Origin: Aristaeella lactis
GTDB lineage: Bacteria > Bacillota > Clostridia > Christensenellales > Aristaeellaceae
Direction of reading: 5' to 3'
DNA length: 64,000 nt
NCBI RefSeq assembly: GCF_018118585.1
Contig: NZ_CP069421.1
Location: 2,170,001 to 2,234,000, forward strand
In this document: in pieces, positions 1 to 9,563 of the stretch
Numbering within the stretch: position 1 is the first letter of the stretch
Layout of the letters: each line of letters opens with the position of its first letter
Translations under genes and position numbers: made by a program
The notes under the pieces: generated by a model
Seen by the model: only the letters and a program-made list of their open reading frames with translations
Database searches by the model: none
Told to the model about the DNA's origin: nothing

Positions 1-66
1 CATTTCAAAGCAATTCATTGCTTTGAAATATTTCATTGCTGAGCCTGAATGGCATTCAGGCTCAGC
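1..66. repeat. Hairpin array A (two hairpins, left edge of window)
   Basis: Two perfect inverted repeats: arms 2-13/18-29 with a 4-base loop, and arms 38-50/54-66 with a 3-base loop. They are separated by ATTTCATT, a variant of the ATTCATAT spacer found in the arrays near 33.0, 62.6 and 63.4 kb. The second hairpin contains the stop codon (62-64) of the adjacent minus-strand gene. The array may continue to the left of the window. Confidence 0.85.
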
Positions 67-1516
67 CAGGCATCGCCAGCGCAGCGGTTCCAGCGCCGAC
101 CAGCGCCAACTCCGGTCCGTTCTTCGCCAGCAGGCAGGTATCCCCTGCCTTCATCGCCACCATACCACCGGAGAAACGAAGCTCCATCTCCCCCTCGATC
201 ACGGTCAGGATGCCGAACTCGTGAACAGCGGGCAGCAGTTCCATCGTATCGGTATGGATCAGATCCAGTGTGAAATACTTTTCAGACAGCACCCGGCGGG
301 TACCGAAAGCCTTCCCGACCCGTTTCATGGCCGGTGCGCTCCTCAGCCGTGCCACATCCAGCGCCTTGTCCAGATGCAGTTCCCGCTTATTTCCATCCGC
401 ATCCGCCCGGTCCCAGTCATAGAACCGGTAGGTCAGGTCGGAAGACTGCTGGATCTCATACAGCATCACGCCTGCTCCGACAGCATGCACACAGCCCGCG
501 GGAATAAAGCATACGTCTCCCCGCTTGACCTTCACTTTGTTCAGCAGCTTTTCCACGGTGCCTTCATCGCACGCCGCCTTCAGTTCCTCCCGGGTTGTCC
601 CCTGCTTCACGCCGTACACCAGGTCACCGCCGCCGGCAGGCGTATCCAGTACCAGCCATGCTTCAGTCTTGCCCAGCTTGCCGTTCTCATGTTCCGCGGC
701 GTAAGCGTCATTCGGATGCACCTGAACGCTCAGCTTTTCCCGCACGTCGATCAGCTTCAGCAGCAGCGGAAACGGCTTGTCCGCGTAGCTCCCCACCAGC
801 TTTTCCCGGTGTTCCGCAATCAGTTCCGTCAGCTTCCGTCCCTGGGCATCTGTGCTTTCAAATCCGGGAATACAGCTGACCTCCATGCTTTCGCCGGTCC
901 GGTCGTTCTTTGTTTCTTTTCCGTATATCTCGTGCAGCCGGTTTCCGCCCCAGGGAGTCAGCGCCCCGTCCCGGAAAGCCGGTTTCATGAGGATCGGCCA
1001 CAGGGGCGTTTCCCGCTTCAGCGGCTTGTCAAAGGTGATATTGTCGCCTTCCGCGCCTTCCCAGTGGATCTTTCCGCACCTGCGGAATCCCAGTTTTTCA
1101 TACAGCCGGATCGCGTGTTCATTCTGTTCCGAAGTATCGCACCGTACACAGTCGCATCCGCTGCGCCGAAGCAGCTGCAGCACATCATCCAGTACCAGGC
1201 CGCCCATGCCGGCTCCCTGCATGGAGGGATGCACACCCAGCCGGTGGAAGATGCCGGGCCGCAGCCCGCAGGACCAGGTCAGGGAGTCATACTCCGGTTC
1301 CTGGCCGTTCATAAACACGACCGCCGCCACCAGGGCCCCGTCACTGCGCATGTAATACAGGTCGCCCCGCAGGACGTCCTCCCGGATGATCTCCTCACTC
1401 GGATACACGCCCCAGCGCCACTGCTGCAGGCCGCTTTTTCCCATGTTATCCGCCACATGCTGATAAAAGGCAAGCAGTTCATCCAGTTCCTGCTCTGTTG
1501 CCCGAATCAGTTCCAT
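62..1516 (-). CDS. GNAT acetyltransferase fused to type I mannose-6-phosphate isomerase
   Basis: 484 residues in one frame. Residues 1 to about 150 form a GNAT domain (acetyl-CoA loop around LGVHPSMQGAGMGG, then YEKLGFRRCG). From about 160 to the end the protein matches class I phosphomannose isomerase: WGG near the domain start, QVHPND zinc-site motif, a KTEAW glutamate, and HAVGAGVMLYEIQQSSDLTYR. The isomerase half interconverts mannose-6-P and fructose-6-P; the substrate of the acetyltransferase half is unknown. No good ribosome binding site precedes the internal Met near the junction, so a fused product is expected. It lies 25 bp downstream of dut on the same strand. The stop codon sits inside a hairpin repeat. 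Confidence 0.88.
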   Translation of the reverse strand: MELIRATEQELDELLAFYQHVADNMGKSGLQQWRWGVYPSEEIIREDVLRGDLYYMRSDGALVAAVVFMNGQEPEYDSLTWSCGLRPGIFHRLGVHPSMQGAGMGGLVLDDVLQLLRRSGCDCVRCDTSEQNEHAIRLYEKLGFRRCGKIHWEGAEGDNITFDKPLKRETPLWPILMKPAFRDGALTPWGGNRLHEIYGKETKNDRTGESMEVSCIPGFESTDAQGRKLTELIAEHREKLVGSYADKPFPLLLKLIDVREKLSVQVHPNDAYAAEHENGKLGKTEAWLVLDTPAGGGDLVYGVKQGTTREELKAACDEGTVEKLLNKVKVKRGDVCFIPAGCVHAVGAGVMLYEIQQSSDLTYRFYDWDRADADGNKRELHLDKALDVARLRSAPAMKRVGKAFGTRRVLSEKYFTLDLIHTDTMELLPAVHEFGILTVIEGEMELRFSGGMVAMKAGDTCLLAKNGPELALVGAGTAALAMPG

Positions 1517-1541
1517 GGTGTAATTCCCTCCAATGATATCC

Positions 1542-2024
1542 TCATTTGTTCGTCGAACCGAATCCGCCGGTCCTCACAGCGAAGTCGTCTTCCTCCTCCG
1601 CCGTTCCGTAGGGCAGGAATACGCCCTGGCAGAATCTGTCCCCCCTGCCGATGGACACCGGTGTGTCCAGCGGGTTGCGAAGTTTGACCATAATATGGCC
1701 CTCGTTCTTCGCATACGCGTAATCGCTGTCGATCACGCCCACCGTATTGGCCAGCCGCATGCTGTATTTGAACCCCAGCGAGCTGCGGGGAAAGAGCATC
1801 AGCACCCAGCCCTGTTCCATCTCCGCCCGGATCCCGGTGGGGATCAGGGCCGTTTCTCCCCCGGGGATCGTCACGTCCACCGGCGACACAAAGTCGTATC
1901 CGGCACTGCCGGCTGTCGCGCGTTTGGGCAGAGGAATCTCTTCCAGCGGAAGAAAACCCTCCCGGCCGGACATAGCTTCCCGGTACTGTGCCTCAGATAC
2001 ATGCGTAAATCTTGCAATCTTCAT
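1542..2024 (-). CDS. dut: dUTP diphosphatase (dUTPase)
   Basis: Hydrolyses dUTP to dUMP and pyrophosphate, keeping uracil out of DNA and feeding dTMP synthesis. The trimeric dUTPase motifs appear in order: AGSAGYDF, PRSSLG, NTVGVIDSDY, GDRFCQGVF and a C-terminal glycine-rich RTGGFGST. The insertion after VIDSDY followed by NEGH is the form common in Clostridia. The frame is open further upstream, but ATG at 2024 is preceded by AGGAG at good spacing and starts the conserved region, giving 160 residues. It lies between rsmA and the GNAT-isomerase fusion, all on the minus strand. Confidence 0.93.
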   Translation of the reverse strand: MKIARFTHVSEAQYREAMSGREGFLPLEEIPLPKRATAGSAGYDFVSPVDVTIPGGETALIPTGIRAEMEQGWVLMLFPRSSLGFKYSMRLANTVGVIDSDYAYAKNEGHIMVKLRNPLDTPVSIGRGDRFCQGVFLPYGTAEEEDDFAVRTGGFGSTNK

Positions 2025-2145
2025 TTCTTTAAACTCCTGAAGTATCGGGCTGCAAACAAACTCCCCGCTTATACACCTGCGGTCTGCCCGTCCGAAAAGG
2101 CACGGAAGCAGCCCGTTATGCTGTGGCGAGCGCAGGGGTATCCAA

Positions 2146-2973
2146 TCATTCAATCACATTGGCTAAAGACGCCAATTCTTCCAGAGTAAGCTTTTCTCCG
2201 CGGATCTTCTCGTCCAGCCCGGCTCCCGTCACCCATTCCACCGCTTTCGCGCGGTCCACGCGGAACGTGGCGCACAGGTTATTCACCATCGTCTTTCTCC
2301 TCAGCGCGAACGCCGCGTTCGCCACCCGGAAGAACAGATCCCGGTCCTTCACTTCCACAGCGGGCTTCTCCCGCACAGGCAGCACCACAAAGGCGCTGTC
2401 CACCTTCGGCGGAGGCGTGAACATCTCCGCAGGCACCTTCACCGCCAGCCGCGGCTCGCACAGGAACTGGCACAGGATCGACAGCGGTCCCCAGGCATCC
2501 TCCCCGGGCTGCGCCAGGATCTTATCCGCCACTTCCTGCTGGACCATCAGCGCCAGCCGGCTCACCGGCAGGTCTCCGCCCAGCAGCAGCTTGATCAGCG
2601 GCGTGGTAATGTAATACGGAATATTGGCCACCACGGCAAAGGGCTTTTTCAGCTCCGCGGTAACCTCCTGCAGGTTCAGGGACATCACATCCCCTTGTAC
2701 CACGGTCAGGTTCTTTTTCTCGTCCAGGAAAGCATGCAGCAGCGGAATCAGCCGCTCATCCAGTTCCACAGCCAAAACACGGTTCGCCGCGTCGCACAGG
2801 TGCTTCGTCAGGCTGCCGCATCCCGGACCGATCTCCAGCACATCCTCATCCTTTGTAACCCCGGCCGCGGCCGTCAGTTCCGCCAGCAGGCCTTCGTCAT
2901 AAAGGAAGTTCTGTCCCAGGCTTTGCTTATACCGGAGATTGCTTTCCCGGATCCGCTCTTTTGTCTTACTCAT
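2146..2973 (-). CDS. rsmA: 16S rRNA (adenine1518-N6/adenine1519-N6)-dimethyltransferase
   Basis: SAM-dependent enzyme that dimethylates two adjacent adenines near the 3' end of 16S rRNA during 30S maturation. Visible: the conserved KQSLGQNFLYD N-terminus, SAM motif I VLEIGPGCGSLTKHL, the catalytic NIPYYITTPLI motif, and a helical C-terminal domain. An upstream in-frame start at 3000 exists, but ATG 2973 has AGGAGG eight bases before it and matches the family start, giving 275 residues. About 120 bp separates it from dut. Confidence 0.95.
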   Translation of the reverse strand: MSKTKERIRESNLRYKQSLGQNFLYDEGLLAELTAAAGVTKDEDVLEIGPGCGSLTKHLCDAANRVLAVELDERLIPLLHAFLDEKKNLTVVQGDVMSLNLQEVTAELKKPFAVVANIPYYITTPLIKLLLGGDLPVSRLALMVQQEVADKILAQPGEDAWGPLSILCQFLCEPRLAVKVPAEMFTPPPKVDSAFVVLPVREKPAVEVKDRDLFFRVANAAFALRRKTMVNNLCATFRVDRAKAVEWVTGAGLDEKIRGEKLTLEELASLANVIE

Positions 2974-3277
2974 CCGGGCGCACCTCCTTTGCTGTTGCAT
3001 CCTTTATATTCTACCATTTCCCGCCATTCAAAACAAGTCACAAGGATTTGCCTGCAAAAGCAGGCAAATCCAATGCAGAATTCAAAATGCAGAATTCAGA
3101 ATGAAATGCTGTCCCGCCTCGTTATCACATCACAGTCCGTAACAGAAACCGCGGCACAATATTCAGTGAGTACAGGACCAAACCATTTATAATTCTTAAT
3201 TCTGAATTCTTAATTCTTAATTGAACTAAAATGGCAAAGAAAAGAGGCTGCCTTGCGGCAGCCTCTTCGTAGCCATT
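2974..3277. other. Intergenic region with AT-rich periodic tracts
   Basis: No gene seen. It contains two AT-rich tracts of about 8-bp period built from AATTC and TTAATTC words (about 3074-3110 and 3186-3226), a small hairpin CTGCAAAAGCAGG around 3053, and the PFOR terminator at the right edge. Confidence 0.6.
3235..3268 (-). terminator. Terminator downstream of PFOR
   Basis: Perfect 9-bp stem (GAGGCTGCC/GGCAGCCTC, 3245-3268) starting ten bases after the PFOR stop. On the minus strand it is followed by TTTTCTTT, a typical intrinsic terminator. Confidence 0.85.
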
Positions 3278-6200
3278 TTAGTTCTGTCCGGCCATCTTCT
3301 TGTAGGATTCGCGGCGCACCTTGGCGTCCTCTTCCTGCTGTACAAAGAGCTTGGCGGCGGCATCCGGGAACTGCTGGGCCAGGGAGGTGTAACGAACCTC
3401 GCCCTTCAGGAATTCCTGGTAATCGCCGGTGGGATCCTTGCTGTCGATGGTCATCGGGTTCTCAGCTTCCGGATTGTACCGGTACAGCTGCCAGTAACCG
3501 CACTCAACGGCCTTCTTGATCTCAGCCTGGGCCTTACCCATGCCGCCCTTGGCCTTCAGGCCGTGGTTGATGCAGGGTGCGTAGGCAATGATCAGGGACG
3601 GTCCATGATAAGCTTCCGCTTCCAGCATGGCCTTGATGACCTGCTGCGGGTTGCTCATGGCGACCTGCGCGACGTACACATAGCCGTAGCTCATGGCCAT
3701 CATGCCCAGGTCCTTCTTCTTGGTGCGCTTACCGGAGGCAGCGAACTTCGCCACAGAACCGGTGGGGGTAGCCTTGGAGGCCTGGCCGCCGGTGTTGGAG
3801 TACACTTCGGTGTCCAGCACGAGGATGTTGACATCCTGGTTCTGGGCCAGCACATGGTCAACTCCGCCGTAGCCGATATCATAGGCCCAGCCGTCGCCGC
3901 CGAAGATCCAGATGGACTTCTTGGTCAGCAGGTCCTTGTTGGCCAGGATGAAGGCTTTCTTGTCGGCGCCGCCGTCCTTGGCTTCCAGCGCGGCAACCAG
4001 CTTTTCACCGGCCTTGCGGGAACCTTCGGCGTCGTCCATGTTGTCCAGCCATTCCTTGGCAGCAGCCACGATGGCTTCGTCCTTGCCGACTTCGACCACT
4101 TCCGCGATCACTTCAGCCAGCTTGGCGCGGCGCTGGGTGGTGGCCAGGTTCATACCGAAGCCGAACTCAGCGTTGTCTTCGAACAGGCTGTTGGACCAGG
4201 CAGGTCCGAAGCCCTTCTCATTGGTGGTGTAGGGGCAGGTCGGGGCGGAACCGCCGTAGATGGAGGAGCAGCCCGTCGCGTTGGCGATCATCATGCGGTC
4301 GCCGAACAGCTGGGTAACCAGCTTGACGTAGGGCGTCTCGCCGCAGCCGGCGCAGGCGCCGGAGAACTCGAACAGGGGCTTGAGGGCCTGGCTGTTCTTG
4401 ACGGAAGCCTTGTTCTCGATCTTGGAAGCAACTTCCGGAACGGTCATGGCGTACTCCCAGTTGGCCTCTTCCTTACGCTGGCTGTCCAGGGGCTTCATAA
4501 CCAGGGCCTGCTTGCCTTCCTTGTCCTTCAGCGGGCAGACGTCAACGCAGTTGCCGCAGCCGGTACAGTCGAGCGGGCTGACCTGCAGGCGGTACTTCAT
4601 GCCGGCAAATTCCTTACCGGTAGCGTTCTTGGTGGCGAAGCCTTCCGGCACTTCCGCATCACCCTCAACATAGATGGGACGGATGCAGGCGTGCGGGCAG
4701 ACGATGGAGCAGGTGCCGCACTGGATACAGTTGTCGATCTGCCATTCAGGCACAAACACGGCAATACCGCGCTTCTCGAACTTGGTGGTGCCGGTGGGCA
4801 CGATACCGCGGGGATCCAGCTTGGATACGGGCAGCTTGTTGCCTTCCTGGGCCAGAACCGGAGCGATGAACTCATCATAGTACTCGTTGGTTCCGGGCAC
4901 CTTGGCGGGCACAGCGCCTTCGGTGGTGGTCGCCCAGTCGGCGGGGATGTCAACCTTGACCAGGCCGGTCAGGGCAGCGTCGATGGCGGCGAAGTTCATG
5001 TTGACGACATCCTGGCCCTTCTTGCCGTAGGAAGCGACAACCTTTTCCTTCATGTACTTGTCGGCATCTTCGTAGGGGATGATGTCGGCCAGTTTGAAGA
5101 AGGCAGCCTGCATGGTGGTGTTGGTACGTCCGCCCATACCGACCTTGCGGGCCAGGTCAATAGCGTTGATGATGTAGAAGTTCGCCTTCTTGGCAGCCAG
5201 CTTGTTCTTCATGGAAGCGGGCAGGCGCTCGTTGAGCTCCTCAACGCTCCACTGGCAGTTCAGCAGGAAGGTGCCGCCTTCGCGCAGGGGGCTGACCATG
5301 TCATACATGGTAACATAGGCGGGGTTGGAGCAGCTGATGAAGTCGGCCACGTCGATCAGATAGGGGCTCTGGATCGGGGTGTCACCAAAGCGCAGGTGGC
5401 TGACGGTCAGGCCGCCGGACTTCTTGGAGTCATAGAAGAAGTAAGCCTGGGCGTACTTCTCGGTGTGGTCACCGATGATCTTGATGCTGTTCTTGTTGGC
5501 GCCGACGGTACCATCGGAACCAAGGCCGTAGAACATGCAGGCAGCGGTACCGGCGGGAGCGGCGGCGAAGGTTTCGCCCAGCTTCAGGCTGGTGTTGCTG
5601 ACGTCATCATCAATACCCACGGTGAAGTGGTTCTTCATCTCACCATCCAGGTTGGCGAACACGGCCTTGACCATGGTGGGGGTGAATTCCTTGCTGCCCA
5701 GACCGTAACGGCCGCCCACAACCTTGATGTCGCCGCGTCCGGCTTCTGCCAGGGCGGAAACAACATCCAGGTACAGGGGCTCGCCCAGGGAACCGGATTC
5801 CTTGGTGCGGTCCAGCACAGCGATCTTCTTCACGGTCTTCGGGAGCACCTTCATCAGGTATTCCACGGAGAAGGGACGATACAGGTGGCACTTCACGATA
5901 CCGACCTTTTCGCCGCTCTCGAGCATCTTGTTGATGGTCTCGTGGGCAACGTCGCAGCTGGAGCCCATGGAGATGATGACCTTTTCGGCATCCGGAGCGC
6001 CTTCATACTGGAAGGGCTTGTAAACCCGACCGGTCAGCTTGGCGACTTCGTCCATGCACTCTTCCACGATGGCGGGAACGGCAGCGTAGAAGTTGTTGGC
6101 GGCTTCACGGCCCTGGAAGTAGATATCACTGTTCTGGGCGGTACCGGCCTGATGCGGATGTTCCGGATTCAGGGCGCGGGCGCGGAACTCTTCAACCTTG

Positions 6201-6802
6201 TCCCACGGCACGAGAGCCTTGATCTCTTCGTAGTTGTTCTTGGTGTCGATAGCGTCGATCTTCTGGATTTCGTGGCTGGTGCGGAAACCGTCGAAGAAGT
6301 GCAGGAACGGCACGGAGCTCTTCAGGGTCGCCAGATGGGCAACCAGAGCCATGTCGTGGGCTTCCTGGACGGAGTTGCTGGCCAGCATGGCGAAACCGGT
6401 CTGGCGGCACGCCATAACGTCGCTGTGATCACCGAAAATGTTCAGGGCGTGATACGCCAGGGCGCGGGCGCTGACATGGAAGACAGCGGGCGTCAGTTCG
6501 CCGGCGATCTTGTACATGTTGGGGATCATCAGCAGCAGACCCTGGGATGCGGTGAACGTGGTGGTCAGAGCACCGGCGGACAGGGATCCGTGCACGGCAC
6601 CGGCAGCGCCGGCTTCAGACTGCATTTCAGCAATGCGCACAGTCTGGCCGAACAGGTTTTTCCTGTCATGGGCGGCCCATTCATCCGCGACTTCCGCCAT
6701 GGGGGAAGAAGGGGTGATGGGGTAGATAGCTGCCACATCGCTGAACGCATACGCAACGTGGCTGACAGCGGTATTGCCGTCAATGGTCAGTTTGATGGAC
6801 AT
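3278..6802 (-). CDS. nifJ: Pyruvate:ferredoxin (flavodoxin) oxidoreductase
   Basis: 1174 residues, the full length of single-chain PFOR. Oxidatively decarboxylates pyruvate to acetyl-CoA and CO2 and reduces ferredoxin, the central step of clostridial fermentation. Two CxxCxxCxxxCP ferredoxin clusters are visible (CIQCGTCSIVCP near residue 690 and CTGCGNCVDVCP near 750). The C-terminal part has CAGCGETPY near 817 for the proximal cluster and the thiamine diphosphate motif starting GDGWAYDIGYGG near 970. AGGAGG precedes the start; a consensus promoter lies about 110 bp upstream and a terminator follows, so it is a single-gene unit. Slow codon bias shift is absent; codon use is strongly GC-ending, as expected for a highly expressed gene. 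Confidence 0.97.
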   Translation of the reverse strand: MSIKLTIDGNTAVSHVAYAFSDVAAIYPITPSSPMAEVADEWAAHDRKNLFGQTVRIAEMQSEAGAAGAVHGSLSAGALTTTFTASQGLLLMIPNMYKIAGELTPAVFHVSARALAYHALNIFGDHSDVMACRQTGFAMLASNSVQEAHDMALVAHLATLKSSVPFLHFFDGFRTSHEIQKIDAIDTKNNYEEIKALVPWDKVEEFRARALNPEHPHQAGTAQNSDIYFQGREAANNFYAAVPAIVEECMDEVAKLTGRVYKPFQYEGAPDAEKVIISMGSSCDVAHETINKMLESGEKVGIVKCHLYRPFSVEYLMKVLPKTVKKIAVLDRTKESGSLGEPLYLDVVSALAEAGRGDIKVVGGRYGLGSKEFTPTMVKAVFANLDGEMKNHFTVGIDDDVSNTSLKLGETFAAAPAGTAACMFYGLGSDGTVGANKNSIKIIGDHTEKYAQAYFFYDSKKSGGLTVSHLRFGDTPIQSPYLIDVADFISCSNPAYVTMYDMVSPLREGGTFLLNCQWSVEELNERLPASMKNKLAAKKANFYIINAIDLARKVGMGGRTNTTMQAAFFKLADIIPYEDADKYMKEKVVASYGKKGQDVVNMNFAAIDAALTGLVKVDIPADWATTTEGAVPAKVPGTNEYYDEFIAPVLAQEGNKLPVSKLDPRGIVPTGTTKFEKRGIAVFVPEWQIDNCIQCGTCSIVCPHACIRPIYVEGDAEVPEGFATKNATGKEFAGMKYRLQVSPLDCTGCGNCVDVCPLKDKEGKQALVMKPLDSQRKEEANWEYAMTVPEVASKIENKASVKNSQALKPLFEFSGACAGCGETPYVKLVTQLFGDRMMIANATGCSSIYGGSAPTCPYTTNEKGFGPAWSNSLFEDNAEFGFGMNLATTQRRAKLAEVIAEVVEVGKDEAIVAAAKEWLDNMDDAEGSRKAGEKLVAALEAKDGGADKKAFILANKDLLTKKSIWIFGGDGWAYDIGYGGVDHVLAQNQDVNILVLDTEVYSNTGGQASKATPTGSVAKFAASGKRTKKKDLGMMAMSYGYVYVAQVAMSNPQQVIKAMLEAEAYHGPSLIIAYAPCINHGLKAKGGMGKAQAEIKKAVECGYWQLYRYNPEAENPMTIDSKDPTGDYQEFLKGEVRYTSLAQQFPDAAAKLFVQQEEDAKVRRESYKKMAGQN

Positions 6803-6908
6803 GAATTTACCTCCTGACTTGATGTGGCGGAGCGGTTACCCGCCCATATGTTGACCGTTACCTTCGTGCAAAAGAGCGCACGAAAAAAGCGGTTCGCCTC
6901 TGTATGTA

Positions 6909-6937
6909 ATTATATGCATTATATAGGTAGATGTCAA
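6909..6937 (-). promoter_or_regulatory. Sigma-A promoter of PFOR
   Basis: On the minus strand TTGACA (6932-6937) and TATAAT (6909-6914) are separated by 17 bp, a perfect consensus. About 105 bp of leader precedes the ATG; it holds a GTGCGCTCTTTTGCAC hairpin but no riboswitch I can recognise. Confidence 0.85.
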
Positions 6938-6970
6938 TGCAACTTCCGCCTCCGGAAGGCGGAAGTTGCA
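6938..6970. repeat. 13-bp perfect inverted repeat next to the PFOR promoter
   Basis: Arms TGCAACTTCCGCC and its complement flank a 7-base centre, abutting the -35 box of the PFOR promoter. It is followed by an AT-rich tract (about 6970-7005), the same hairpin-plus-tract arrangement seen elsewhere in the window. It could be an operator or just a repeat. Confidence 0.65.
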
Positions 6971-7148
6971 TAATGAAAAATGAAGAATGAACAATGAACA
7001 ATAATATCGTGTTCAGTCCTTTCGAAGCGCTTCGCCAACTGTCTTTCGCCATAAAATGTCATCAGAAGACAAGACAAATAATTATTCATAATTATGGATT
7101 ACTGGTTTATATGTCATCATTGGTCACATACACGGCGCTTTTTTATGG

Positions 7149-7178
7149 TTGCGAAAAAGCCTGTAAACCCTGTATAAT
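7149..7178 (+). promoter_or_regulatory. Probable argS promoter
   Basis: TTGCGA (7149-7154) and TATAAT (7173-7178), 18-bp spacer, about 97 bp before the argS start. The leader has no T-box AGGGTGG motif. The rest of 6971-7148 shows only AT-rich tracts. Confidence 0.6.
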
Positions 7179-7274
7179 GATTGTTTGTACAGTATGGTGG
7201 CAGATATGCCCCGACTGTTCAGTATCTAAACATTATGCATCAAGCATTATGAATTATGAATTGAGGGATTAATC

Positions 7275-8993
<1,719 letters not shown>

Positions 8994-9067
8994 GCGCGGC
9001 CGCGGTGCGTCCGCAATGAATACTGAAAACTGAAGACTAAAAACTTAAAAATGTTTGTGTAAACCTG

Positions 9068-9099
9068 AAGCGCATTGGAGAAATCCAATGCGCTTTTAT
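9068..9099 (+). terminator. argS terminator
   Basis: 11-bp stem AAGCGCATTGG (9068-9078) with CCAATGCGCTT (9085-9095), six-base loop, followed by TTATC. It lies 75 bp after the argS stop. Confidence 0.75.
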
Positions 9100-9102
9100 C
9101 TC

Positions 9103-9212
9103 GGGAACGATAGGGACGGTCCTTTTCGTTCCCCCGCATGTCCCTTATTCACTTTTCTGGCTGGAAAAGGAACGAAAAGGACCGTCCCTATCGTTCCGTC
9201 CCTATCGTTCCC
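9103..9212. repeat. REP-like pair (family a: GGGAACGATAGGGACGGTCC)
   Basis: A forward copy at 9103-9133 and an inverted copy at about 9167-9198, followed by a partial copy to 9212. Each copy is a bulged palindrome with outer arms GGGAACGA/TCGTTCCC and an inner GGAC/GTCC stem. Two inverted copies around a spacer is the arrangement of bacterial BIMEs. Same family as the copies flanking the RAYT gene near 40-41 kb. Confidence 0.85.
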
Positions 9213-9248
9213 AACAAGCATAGGAACCCCATCGTCTTGCCTCCTTTG

Positions 9249-9358
9249 TCATCTCGACCGGAGCCGCAGGCGTAGTGGAGAGATCTGATCAGTTCTTACA
9301 AACAGCGCTCTGCGCTGTTTTCTCCACCATTATTCATTTTTAATTCTTCATTGTTCAT
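9249..9358. repeat. Composite repeat: GTCAT element, hairpin, AT-rich tract
   Basis: GTCATCTCGACC...GAGAGATCT (9249-9288), then hairpin AAACAGCGC-TCT-GCGCTGTTT, then a TTCATTG-period tract. The hairpin-plus-tract half recurs at 19025-19087 with the stem changed to AAACAGCAC/GTGCTGTTT, and a related hairpin is at 21383-21405. Confidence 0.75.
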
Positions 9359-9359
9359 T

Positions 9360-9397
9360 GGGGCCGAAAAAACGGTTTTACCGTTTCTCCGGCCCCC
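9360..9397. repeat. Nested hairpin
   Basis: Outer stem GGGGCCG/CGGCCCC and inner stem AACGG/CCGTT separated by short unpaired stretches. No T-run follows directly, so terminator function is uncertain. Confidence 0.6.
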
Positions 9398-9563
9398 TAC
9401 GCTTGCGTTTTTACGTTGTTTCCCTTATAATGTGAAGGAATTGTAACTATGTGTAACGAAATTTTTAAAGAATGATTTTGTCATTCCGGTTATTTCGGTC
9501 ACAGAAACACAATGATGTATTGTGAATTCCTCATTCTGAATTTGAAAAGGGTGGGCACATAAA

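Larger units (their letters stand above)
8994..9563. other. Repeat-filled intergenic region after argS
   Basis: No gene seen. In order: an AT-rich tract (9020-9048), the argS terminator, a divergent pair of GGGACGGT REP-like elements, a GTCAT-type repeat (9249-9288), an AAACAGC hairpin (about 9300-9322), an AT-rich tract, a nested hairpin (9360-9397) and a further AT-rich stretch before the next gene. Confidence 0.75.

Noticed and set aside
23-1687. 554-codon plus-strand frame opposite the GNAT-isomerase gene
   Set aside because: Antisense artefact of codon bias; the minus-strand product has recognisable domains.
3563-6817. A very long open frame on the plus strand opposite PFOR
   Set aside because: It is the antisense of a strongly biased GC-rich gene; its product is low in complexity (Gly, His, Val, Asp) and has no ribosome binding site.
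7179-7274. T-box riboswitch in the argS leader
   Set aside because: No AGGGTGG antiterminator motif and no terminator hairpin before the start codon.
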